NCBI GenBank assembly: GCA_965199875.1 | Contig: OZ241346.1 | Span: forward strand, 682,001 to 746,000 | Length of the DNA: 64,000 nt | Source of the DNA: VXYL01 sp965199875 | Lineage (GTDB): Bacteria > Pseudomonadota > Gammaproteobacteria > Pseudomonadales > Azotimanducaceae | Direction: 5' to 3' | Notes under the pieces: generated by a model | Seen by the model: only the letters and a program-made list of their open reading frames with translations | The model's database searches: none | What the model was told of the DNA's origin: nothing | Part shown: positions 8,798 to 20,443 of the stretch, in pieces | Numbering within the stretch: position 1 is the first letter of the stretch | How the letters are laid out: every line of letters starts with the position of its first letter | Translations under genes and position numbers: made by a program

Positions 8798-10027
8798 CTA
8801 CGCTTGGCCTTCGCGCACCAGCCAGGCGCCCATGGCGTCGTCCGCGATGCGCCAGCCGCGATCGTCCTTGGCGACCACGTCGAGGCGCTCCAACCTGCGC
8901 AAGGCCGCCTGCACCGAGGACTTGGCGACGGCGTCCACGCCCAGCTCGCGCGCCAAGGCTTGCCGCGATCCCTTGCGATAGAGGCAGGCGTTGCCGCGAA
9001 GCGTCGCGATCCGCTTCGCCACGCGCTGCTGCAAGGGAGTCAGCGCTCGCCACATGCGCTCGCGATCGGAGACGCCGGCGAGCACCTCCTTGGATGCCGC
9101 CAACGCGAGTTCCACGGGCGCGTCGGGCTGTTCAATCAGCCGGTGCAGGAAGTGGCGGTGGAAAACGTAGGGGTTGCGGTCGAGCACGTTGAAGGAGGCT
9201 ATTGCATCGCCCGGGCTCAGCGACACGTCGGCGGCTTGCCGCAGCCGATTGGCCATGTGGATGGCGAAGTCGTCCGGCAGCGCGGGCAGCTGCCAGGCGG
9301 ATCCGAACCGAAAGAAGGGCGCTCGTCGGTCCGCGAACATAGCCTCCAGGCGGCGACGGTCGGAGCCCGCGAAGATGCTGGCCAGGCTTCCTATGCGCTT
9401 GTCCAAGCTGCTGCGCAGCGCCGCGACCACGCGCCGGTCGCGGCCCCGGGCGGCGAGTTCCTGGGCCTCGTCCATGACGAGTATCGTCAAACCGCGCGGC
9501 CCGCGCTTGCGGTGACCGACCACGCGCTCGATCAGGTCGTCCAAGAGGATCAGCTCGTTGTCGTCGCCCTGCCTCCGCGCGAACTCGATGGTGCCGCCGA
9601 ATCCGGCGGCCGAACCGGCGATCCGCTGCGGGCGCCTCTCTTTGGCGGCGTGGAGCACGCTGTCTTCCATCAGCGCGTCGCTCCACCTCCGCACCAGCAG
9701 CGCCAAGGGCGCGTCCTCGGCCTCCCACAAGGACAGATACACCACCTTGTGGCCGCGCGCTTCCGCCAGCGGCGCGAAGTCTTGCAGCAGGAACTCGGTC
9801 TTGCCCGTGCGCCGCGGGCCGAACACCGTTTCGGCGGGCGTCACTCTCGATTCGAGCAGCCGCAGCAGGCCCTGCGCGACTTCCGGGCGCGGATAGTGCC
9901 AAGGGTTGCGGTTGGTAGCCACGGTAGCCACGGTAGCCACAGTAGCCACGGCAGTCAAGGCATCCCGCCAGCACTCGGACGCACATGAGTGCCAGCTAAC
10001 ACCTACGTCGCACACCCGATCCCGCAT
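8798..10027 (-). CDS. AAA ATPase with C-terminal winged helix (prokaryotic ATPase family)
   Basis: A P-loop protein of about 409 residues. Walker A is VFGPRRTGKTEFLLQ, Walker B LTILVMDEAQELAARG. The last 70 residues (LARELGVDAVAKSSVQAALR, ERLDVVAKDDRGWRIAD) form a winged-helix DNA-binding domain. This is the STAND-like/archaeal-ATPase type often carried by accessory regions. The start is uncertain: the ATG at 10027 is the last one before the divergent hsdM promoter region; the frame continues open to 10201. If 10027 is right the first 30 residues include a TVA tripeptide repeat encoded by the 9-bp repeat at 9916-9951, and the conserved part begins only after it (NPWHYPRPEVAQG). Divergent from hsdM; converges with the upstream-lying AAA/PD-(D/E)XK gene. 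Confidence 0.7.
   Translation of the reverse strand: MRDRVCDVGVSWHSCASECWRDALTAVATVATVATVATNRNPWHYPRPEVAQGLLRLLESRVTPAETVFGPRRTGKTEFLLQDFAPLAEARGHKVVYLSLWEAEDAPLALLVRRWSDALMEDSVLHAAKERRPQRIAGSAAGFGGTIEFARRQGDDNELILLDDLIERVVGHRKRGPRGLTILVMDEAQELAARGRDRRVVAALRSSLDKRIGSLASIFAGSDRRRLEAMFADRRAPFFRFGSAWQLPALPDDFAIHMANRLRQAADVSLSPGDAIASFNVLDRNPYVFHRHFLHRLIEQPDAPVELALAASKEVLAGVSDRERMWRALTPLQQRVAKRIATLRGNACLYRKGSRQALARELGVDAVAKSSVQAALRRLERLDVVAKDDRGWRIADDAMGAWLVREGQA
9916..9951. repeat. 9-bp tandem repeat, four units
   Basis: Four consecutive copies of TAGCCACGG (third copy ends CAG). On the minus strand it encodes the tripeptide TVA repeatedly near the N-terminus of the ATPase gene; it is also close to its possible start codons, so slippage here would change the N-terminus without shifting frame. 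Confidence 0.85.
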
Positions 10028-10040
10028 ATACTGCGTGAAT

Positions 10041-10056
10041 CGCACACTTATGTGCG
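10041..10056. promoter_or_regulatory. Inverted repeat between the divergent ATPase and hsdM genes
   Basis: CGCACA and TGTGCG flank a 4-base centre (perfect 6-bp arms). A related shorter dyad, GCAC-4-GTGC, lies at 9981-9992. Both sit in the divergent region between the ATPase gene and hsdM, so they are candidate operator half-sites for a regulator, possibly the winged-helix ATPase itself. Binding is inferred. Confidence 0.45.
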
Positions 10057-10103
10057 TTAATCTCCGCCCAACCGCACGGTCGCCAAGGGTCGCCTCCAAG
10101 AAC

Positions 10104-11933
<1,830 letters not shown>

Positions 11934-11964
11934 CGGATTCGGCAAACTGTGGCGCGAGGGGACG

Positions 11965-13173
11965 ATGAACGGAACGTCGCTTGATGCCGTGATGCCAAAG
12001 GGATGGACGCAGCGGAGGCTTGACCAGTGCGCGGAGGTGAACTCGGAGCAGCTCCGGAGCAAGACAGATCCCAACTTTCGATTGGAGTACCTCGACATTG
12101 GAGCTATCGAACGCCCGGGTATGATTACCGGCGGTCGGCAGTTCCGTTTTGGCGATGCGCCCAGCCGAGCTCGAAGACTGGCGCGAGATGGCGACATCCT
12201 TGTGTCAACGGTCAGACCATATCTTCGCAACTTTGGTCGTGTCCAGAGCGCACCAGATAACCTTGTGGTATCGACCGGATACGCTGTCGTTCGGCCCAGT
12301 GATAACGTCGACGGCGATTTCCTCTACCAGCACATACTCTCAGATAAATTTGTCGAATTTCTTGGACGACGCATGAACGGCAGCAACTACCCTGCTGTCA
12401 CGGCCGCGGACGTTGAGTCCTATCCTTTATCACTGCCTCCTCTCGCTCAGCAACGAAAAATAGGTACCATCCTCTGCTCTGTCGATGACGCTATCCGGAA
12501 GTCGCGATCGGTCCTCGAGCAAGTTCGGCTTGTCAAGCGTGGTCTGATTCAGAGCATGTTAAACTTAGCACCGTCAATTACCAGGACAGCGTGGCGGCTG
12601 GTTCAGCTAGGCGAGGTCGCTGACCACCGGACAGAGAAACTCCGACCCAAGCCGAACGACAGACGCCCATATGTGGCCCTCGAACATCTTGCTCAAGGCG
12701 CACCAGAAATACTGGGTTGGCGTGAAGCCAAGGAGGCCAATAGTGAAAAAACGATCTTCAAGATAGGGGATGTTCTGTTCGGTAAACTTCGCCCAAATCT
12801 CCGAAAGGCAGCCTTGGCACCATTTGATGGCGTCTGTTCGACAGACATAATACCAATCTATAGCGGCGATGATCTTGACGAACGATTCCTTGTCCAGCTC
12901 GTCCATTGGCAACCATTTCGACATCATGCTACGGCGACGTCATCGGGCACAAAAATGCCGAGGACTTCATGGAAGCAACTCAAACGGTTTGCCTTCCGAC
13001 TCCCACCTCTTGACGAGCAAGACAAGATTGGCGCGGTGCTCTCCTCTGTAGATGCCGTCGTAAGGGGGTGCGCGGCGAATATCGGCAGGCTAATGGTCGT
13101 TAAGCGATCTCTTATGGCTGTTCTGTTGGCTGGCGAACTCTGCGTCACGCCGGATCTTCACGGCGAAGAGTGA
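11965..13173 (+). CDS. hsdS: Type I restriction-modification specificity subunit
   Basis: 402 residues with the two-fold layout of HsdS: two target-recognition domains, each followed by a conserved helical spacer. The spacers are visible as LPPLAQQRKIGTILCSVDDA (about 155-175) and LPPLDEQDKIGAVLSSVDAV (about 350-370). The recognition sequence cannot be predicted by eye. The target-recognition parts (roughly 12.1-12.95 kb) are noticeably richer in A+T than hsdM and hsdR on either side, consistent with exchange of specificity domains by recombination. Translation starts at ATG 11965 after GAGGGGACG; the gene is 31 bases after hsdM and 10 bases before hsdR. Confidence 0.9.
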   Translation: MNGTSLDAVMPKGWTQRRLDQCAEVNSEQLRSKTDPNFRLEYLDIGAIERPGMITGGRQFRFGDAPSRARRLARDGDILVSTVRPYLRNFGRVQSAPDNLVVSTGYAVVRPSDNVDGDFLYQHILSDKFVEFLGRRMNGSNYPAVTAADVESYPLSLPPLAQQRKIGTILCSVDDAIRKSRSVLEQVRLVKRGLIQSMLNLAPSITRTAWRLVQLGEVADHRTEKLRPKPNDRRPYVALEHLAQGAPEILGWREAKEANSEKTIFKIGDVLFGKLRPNLRKAALAPFDGVCSTDIIPIYSGDDLDERFLVQLVHWQPFRHHATATSSGTKMPRTSWKQLKRFAFRLPPLDEQDKIGAVLSSVDAVVRGCAANIGRLMVVKRSLMAVLLAGELCVTPDLHGEE

Positions 13174-13183
13174 GGGCTGCACG

Positions 13184-14958
<1,775 letters not shown>

Positions 14959-14962
<4 letters not shown>

Positions 14963-15687
14963 CCATGCTGGAGAAGTCTGTTGTCGCTTGGGGCAATACA
15001 CAGGTGCCGTACACCATCCGCCGCAGCACCCGGCGCCGGAAAACGGTGACGGTGACGGTCGACTCTGGCGGCTGTGTGCTACTGGCGGCACCAGCCGACT
15101 TCCCGACCCCCGAGCTCGACGCAGTGGTGCGGCGCAAGGCCGCCTGGATCGAGAAGCAGATTCGCCGCGTGGAGTCGCAGGGTCCTCCACCCGGCCCCCG
15201 CGAGTTCGTCAGCGGCGAGAGCGTCCTGTACCTAGGCCGACACTATCGCCTGAAAGTCTGTCTGCACAGCAGCGGGCCAGCAAAGCTGCGCGGCCGCTGG
15301 TTGCACGTCCCTGCCAATACGAGCGAAGACCAACCGGATCAGGTGCGTGCCGCGCTGATCTCCTGGTTTCGTCTTCAAGCCGAGGGACGGCTGCCGGAGC
15401 GGGTAAGTGCTTGGCACACGAAGTTCGGCGTGCCAATGCCACCAGTCCTGGTGGCGAACCAGCGCAAGCGCTGGGGCAGTTGCAGTAGCCGAGGAACCAT
15501 TCGCCTCAACTGGCGCATCGTCCAAGCGCCCATGCGGCTGGTGGACTATGTGGTCGTCCACGAGCTCGCGCACCTGCGGCACCGGGGTCACGGGCGCGAC
15601 TACTGGCAAGCCGTAGGTCGCGTCATGCCGGACTACGACCGGCGGCGCGAGGAACTCCGGGTGCTTGGCGGTCGTCTGATCTGGTGA
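14959..15687 (+). CDS. YgjP/SprT-like zinc metallopeptidase (DUF45)
   Basis: 242 residues with the DUF45 C-terminal signature: RWGSCSSRGTIRLNWR followed by the zinc motif VVHELAHLRHRGHGRDYW, with HExxH plus the third ligand histidine in place. Members are frequently encoded directly after hsdR in type I restriction loci, as here, where the ATG overlaps the hsdR stop (ATGA). The biological job in that context is not established; a role in turnover of the restriction complex has been suggested by association only. No signal peptide, so cytoplasmic. The gene looks intact although its hsdR neighbour is deleted. Confidence 0.85.
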
Positions 15688-15986
15688 ACTGGCGGAACTC
15701 GCCAAGACGTACTCGGTAGCCGTTCTTCCTGCCGGAGGCCTAGACCCGACCGCCTCGAGACACTCCTCGGTGCCGAGTGCCCTAGGCCACGCCGGCGTGC
15801 GACCGGCAGGCGGGTCGGAGAGCGCCCGATCGTGAGGATAGTGTTGCTCGAATGGTCATGGACACGGTCTTGCAGGCCCGTTTGCAGCCATCGTCCCGAC
15901 GTTTGTAGGACTTTCGCCCGGCGTGGCGATCTCGCCGAGCGAAGGGCGCATAGTGGGCGAATCAAGCCTCAACGACAGCGCGAAAG
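15688..15986. other. Non-coding gap, nothing recognised
   Basis: About 300 bases between the metallopeptidase and the Rpn-like gene. No convincing small gene, RNA or strong promoter was seen. Confidence 0.5.
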
Positions 15987-17090
15987 ATGGCCATGAAGCC
16001 CAGCGATTCGCCCTACAAGGTGCTGTTCCAGGACCCGGGCCTCTTCGAGGAGACGGTGCGCCTGGTCGCCCCCGAACTCGCCGACGCCCTCGACTTCGAG
16101 ACCGCCACCTCGCTCGACAAGGAACATCTGACGGCGCTGGCCCGCGTCCGCCTGCAGGACAAGCTCCGCCGCGTCGAGTTCAAGGAGGGCAGGCTCGCGA
16201 ACGGCCGGCGGCGCTACGCCCTGGTGCTCCTGGAGTTCCAGTCCGGCCACGACGCGGACATGGCGTGGCGGATGCGCGAATACCTGCACTAGGTGGAGTC
16301 CGCCCTGCGCGAGAGCGGGACGGTGCGCGCCGAGGGCGGCGTGCCGCCCATGCTCTCCATCGTGGTGCACAACGGCGACCGGCCGTGGCGGGCCGCGGCG
16401 GAGTGCGCCGCGCCGCTGACCGGGGACGGAGCGCCGGCGCGGGTGCGGATGTATGCTACGGTGGACTTGCAGGTGCTGGCGCGGGGCCCCGACGGCGAGG
16501 GCCGGGAGCTGGCGCCGGGCGGCCGTCTGGCGGCGCTGGCGGAGTTGGAGTCGGCGCCGGCGGAGTCGCTGCCGAGGCTGCTGCTGGCGGCGTTCGAGCG
16601 CCACGACGGCGAGGGGTCGGCAGCCTTGCGGCGCGGACTGCATCTGCGGGTGGAGGCCGCGCTGGCGGGCCGGGGCCTGGGCGAAGGACTGCCGCCGCTG
16701 GCGGCGAGCGAGCGGATGCTCGCGGCAAGACGAGGAGCAGACATGACGGCGATGTTGGACGCGACGCTGGCGCGCTGGGAAGAGGCGAAGGTGGCCGAGG
16801 GCGTGCAGCGCGGCCTGGCCGAAGGCGTGCAGCGGGGCCTGGCCGAGGGCGTGGAGCGAGGCCTGGCCGAAGGCGTGCAGCGGGGCCGCGTCGCTTTGCT
16901 TCGTCGCCAGGTTGAGTGGCGGTTCGGCGCTGACGTGGCCAGCCAAGTGACCACGCTCCTGGCCGACGTGACGGACGTTGCTCGTTTGGACGAAGCTGGC
17001 GAGTGGCTGCTCGAGTGCGACACCGGCGAGGCGCTGCTCGAACGGCTGTCGACGATGGTTCGCGACGCGGGCAACGGCGCACCTAGCTGA
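15987..17090 (+). pseudogene. Rpn-family recombination-promoting nuclease, split by an amber codon
   Basis: One frame runs from ATG 15987 to the TGA at 17088-17090, interrupted only by TAG at 16290-16292 (context CTG CAC TAG GTG GAG). The part before has the PD-(D/E)XK core of the Rpn/transposase_31 family (VEFKEGRL, YALVLLEFQSGHDADMAWRM, acid plus ExQ motif), the part after continues the family: a LARWEEAKVAEG linker, an 8-residue tandem repeat and a helical tail. Without the stop it would be a 367-residue protein of normal design. Rpn proteins are DNA nucleases linked to RecA-independent recombination. Either a recent nonsense mutation or amber readthrough explains it; a GTG at 16293 could restart the second half. 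Confidence 0.75.
16794..16889 (+). repeat. 24-bp tandem repeat, four units, coding AEGVQRGL
   Basis: Four head-to-tail 24-bp units encode A-E-G-V-Q/E-R-G-L/R in the C-terminal part of the Rpn-like gene. Charged heptad/octad-type repeats at this place are usual in the family and probably form a helix; copy number could vary by slippage without frame change. Confidence 0.9.
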
Positions 17091-17446
17091 TCGGAGCGCG
17101 AGTGCGGACGCCCCGCCTCGGCAGTGAAGCCGTGCCTGCTTCGCACGGCTCGATGCGACGAGACGAGATGCCCACGCCCCCAGTCGGCCTGGCCGGTTCA
17201 ATCGGTTTCAATCGGTCATCGCGGTTGCAATGGGTCTTCGACGGTGCTACAAAGGGGCATCGGGCAGGGAGGCAACACGATGGCACCAGCCGGCGGCAAC
17301 CCCAAGCTTGCGTTGTCCGCACACTGGCCGCTTCGCTTCGCTAGCGAAGGCGGCGTTCGATTGGCCGCCATCGGTTCCGTCGCCTCTCGACGAGGCGCTT
17401 TCCATCCCTCGCCACCGAAGAATTCCGCATCGAATAAGGAGTCTGC
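17091..17446. other. Upstream region of the TonB-dependent receptor
   Basis: A 356-base gap without a convincing gene. It ends with AATAAGGAGTCTGC directly before the receptor ATG, a strong ribosome binding site. A repeated ATCGGTTTCAATCGGT stretch lies near 17199-17216. No clear promoter or regulator site was identified. Confidence 0.5.
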
Positions 17447-20398
17447 ATGAACAAGACGAATTATCGCTCGCCCGGCAAAGCCGCGCCCGCCGACCGTCAG
17501 CCCAAGCACTGGCGAAGGACGCGCCTGAGCGCCGCCATCTCCGCCACCGTGGTGGGTGCCGCGGCGGCCGCCGCGGCAGAAGAAGCGGCAGAGAGCGGGC
17601 CGTCGGTGGACGCCAGCCGGCTGGAGACGCTGGTGGTCACCGCCACCAAGCGCGCCGAAAGCGCCCAGGACGTCTCGGTCGCCCTGCAAGCGGTCTCCGG
17701 CGACACGCTGCGCGACATCGGCGCCGAAACCTTCGACGAGTACGTCGAGTTCCTGCCCAACGTGGTCAGCGCCGGCAACGGTCCCGGCAAGAAGGAAATC
17801 TACATACGCGGCAGCGCCACCGAGCAGACCAGCGTCACCATCAGTTCGGCGCAGGGCTCTTCGCCCGGCGTCGCCTTGTACGTCGACGAGCAGCCGGTTT
17901 CGTTCGGCGGGCGCAACCTCGACGTCTTCGCCGCGGATCTGGAACGCATCGAGGTGCTGTCGGGGCCCCAGGGCACGCTGTTCGGCGCCAGTTCCCAGTC
18001 CGGCAACTTGCGGCTCATCACCAACAAGCCGAACCACAAGGGCTTCGAGGCGGGGTTCAAGTCCCGCTACGGCCTCACCAGCAAGGGGGCGGACAGCGGC
18101 GGCGCCGACGGCTTCATCAATCTGGCGCTTACCGACTCGCTGGCCACGCGCATCGTCGTGTACAGCGACACCCAGGGCGGCTGGGTGGACAACATCCCCG
18201 CCACCTTCACGCCAAGCGGCGAAGTGATCGACCGCAACAACGTCGCTGGCTACGGCCCGTCGGCGACCTTGCGGTCGCCAGCACTCCGGCGAGATGGAGA
18301 GCCCGGCGCAGACTCGTTGGAGACCGCCCGCAACGACGCGCTGGTGCAGGACGACTGGAACGAAGCGTCCTACCGCGGCGCCCGGATCGGCGTCTCCTAC
18401 GACATCAACGACGACTGGAACGCGCTGGTCCAGCACACCGCGCAGACCCTGGAGGCCGAGGGTTCGTTCGTCATCGACACGAGCCTCGGGCAGGAACACG
18501 CCTCGGCGCGCTTCTCGCCGGAGTACAACCGCGACCAATTCGGCCTCACCACCTGGACGCTCACCGGGCGCGTCGCCAGCCTGGATCTCATCTACACCGG
18601 CGGCCATCTGGCCAGGCAGGTCGATTCGGTCATCGACTACACGCACTACAACAACGGCGGCGGCTACATCAGCTACTACCTGTGCAGCGGCAACATCTAC
18701 GACCTCACGGACGTCAACAACTGCTTCGATCCGACCAAGCAGTACACCGAGGATTCCGGCAACACCCGCACGACGCACGAGTTCCGCATCACCTCGGACT
18801 CCACCAAGCGCCTGCGTCTGCTCGGCGGCGTGTACATCAACGACGTCGAATCCACCCACATCGGCGACTTCCAGTACGCCTCCGCCAACGACGCCTTCGC
18901 CGAACACATCAACAACTACAACAACGACAACAGCGGCGACGGCTTCATGCTCGGCAACGCCACGCTGCCGACCACGGGCGTCAACGCGGTGGGCCCGCGC
19001 TCGCCGTTCACGGTGTTCTTCAACGACTTCACGCGCCACGTCGACGAGACGGCATTCTTCGGCGAGATCGCCTACGACCTTTCGGACCAGTGGAGCGTGT
19101 CGCTGAGCGCCCGCCGCTACGATCTGACCTCGCAGCTGACCGGCGCGTCGAACTTCTCGTTCGGCTGCCGCTACGGCATTGGCTCCAACGCCCAGCGAAC
19201 CGCCGACGGACGCTGCAACGGCACGGACTTCAGCAACGACGTGTCGCTGCGCCTGCGCACCCTCGGCCAGTACGCCGCGAGCGGCGACGACAGCGTCATT
19301 CTCAACGCGCTCAGCCCGAACGGCGACGACGGTTCGCCGCGGGAACTGTTCCGTGGCGGCGGCAGCAACCAGGCGACCCTCGACGCCATCAAGAACGGCT
19401 ATCTGAACATCGAAGGCCTGCAGTCCGACGGCTCGCTGAACGAAGTGGACACCATCGTCAAGGCGTCGCTGAACTGGCAGCCCACCGACGACATGCTGCT
19501 CTTCGTCACCTACTCCGAGGGCTACCGGCCGGCCACGCAGAACCGCAACGCCGGCCAGCTCAGCACCAACCAGAAGGACGTGTTCGAGAACTACGTGGTG
19601 CCGGCGATGGCCGTCACGGACGATCTGAGCAGCTTCGAGCTGGGCATGAAGGGCGACTTCCCGGCCAGCTTCCTGCGCGTGAACGCAACCTTCTACCGTA
19701 CGCAGATCGACAATCTGCAGCTGTCGCGCTTCGACCCGTCGAACGTCGCCTTCCTGTTCTTCATCGAGAACGTCGGCGACGCCGAGACCACTGGCTTCGA
19801 CGTCGACCTGCAGTGGGCGCCGACGCCGTCGCTCACCATCTTCAGCGCGTTCAGCTGGCTGAACACCGAGCTGGTGCGCTTGAATCCGCAGCTGGACGGC
19901 ATCGCCGTGCCGGTTGGCTCGGAACTGCCGCTGGCGCCGAAGTTCTCCGGCAACCTGCGCGCCCGCTACGACTTCCTGCTGAAACGAGCGGACCTCGACG
20001 CCTTCGTCTCGGCCAGCCTGGTGTACCGCGGCAAGAACGTCACCGGGCTGATCGGCAGCGCCGAGTTCATGGACGACACCCTGTTTCGGCAGTCCGGCTT
20101 CTACTCCGGCCTGAAGTGGCAGGAGGAAGGCGGCACCTTCGGCACCGTGATGATCCCCGAGGGCAGGGCAGGCACGGCGCGTCGTCTGCCGGTGAACTCG
20201 CGCTTCGTCAATCCGGCGGCGCTGACCTTCAACGCCTCGATCGGGATTTCCCGGAACAGCTGGACGGCGGAGTTGTACTTCGACAACCTGAACAACGAAG
20301 AAGCGCAGATCATGCAGATCGCCGGCCACTACACGCCGGTGGTGACGATGCAAAGGCCGCGCACTGTCGGCATGCGCTTCTCCTACGACTTCTTCTAG
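17447..20398 (+). CDS. TonB-dependent outer-membrane receptor
   Basis: 983 residues. A signal sequence (RLSAAISATVVGAAAAAAA, about 28-45) is followed by the TonB-box-like ETLVVTATKR (about 61-70), a plug domain (QDVSVALQAVSGDTL ... VEFLPNVV ... EIYIRGSA ... IEVLSGPQGTLFGASSQSG) and a long beta-barrel ending in an aromatic residue (GMRFSYDFF), as outer-membrane barrels do. Substrate unknown: no siderophore or vitamin genes lie beside it. It is followed 45 bases later by a TPR-sulfotransferase gene and then a secreted repeat protein, a pairing seen in several marine proteobacterial genomes, where such receptors are thought to take up complex organic ligands. Confidence 0.92.
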   Translation: MNKTNYRSPGKAAPADRQPKHWRRTRLSAAISATVVGAAAAAAAEEAAESGPSVDASRLETLVVTATKRAESAQDVSVALQAVSGDTLRDIGAETFDEYVEFLPNVVSAGNGPGKKEIYIRGSATEQTSVTISSAQGSSPGVALYVDEQPVSFGGRNLDVFAADLERIEVLSGPQGTLFGASSQSGNLRLITNKPNHKGFEAGFKSRYGLTSKGADSGGADGFINLALTDSLATRIVVYSDTQGGWVDNIPATFTPSGEVIDRNNVAGYGPSATLRSPALRRDGEPGADSLETARNDALVQDDWNEASYRGARIGVSYDINDDWNALVQHTAQTLEAEGSFVIDTSLGQEHASARFSPEYNRDQFGLTTWTLTGRVASLDLIYTGGHLARQVDSVIDYTHYNNGGGYISYYLCSGNIYDLTDVNNCFDPTKQYTEDSGNTRTTHEFRITSDSTKRLRLLGGVYINDVESTHIGDFQYASANDAFAEHINNYNNDNSGDGFMLGNATLPTTGVNAVGPRSPFTVFFNDFTRHVDETAFFGEIAYDLSDQWSVSLSARRYDLTSQLTGASNFSFGCRYGIGSNAQRTADGRCNGTDFSNDVSLRLRTLGQYAASGDDSVILNALSPNGDDGSPRELFRGGGSNQATLDAIKNGYLNIEGLQSDGSLNEVDTIVKASLNWQPTDDMLLFVTYSEGYRPATQNRNAGQLSTNQKDVFENYVVPAMAVTDDLSSFELGMKGDFPASFLRVNATFYRTQIDNLQLSRFDPSNVAFLFFIENVGDAETTGFDVDLQWAPTPSLTIFSAFSWLNTELVRLNPQLDGIAVPVGSELPLAPKFSGNLRARYDFLLKRADLDAFVSASLVYRGKNVTGLIGSAEFMDDTLFRQSGFYSGLKWQEEGGTFGTVMIPEGRAGTARRLPVNSRFVNPAALTFNASIGISRNSWTAELYFDNLNNEEAQIMQIAGHYTPVVTMQRPRTVGMRFSYDFF

Positions 20399-20443
20399 CA
20401 AGGGCGTAGGCAGCGGCGGAGCGTTCGAGCGCGACGTTGGCCG

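Noticed and set aside
16794..16889. 24-bp repeats resembling a small CRISPR
   Set aside because: Units are head-to-tail without spacers and lie in frame inside a coding region.
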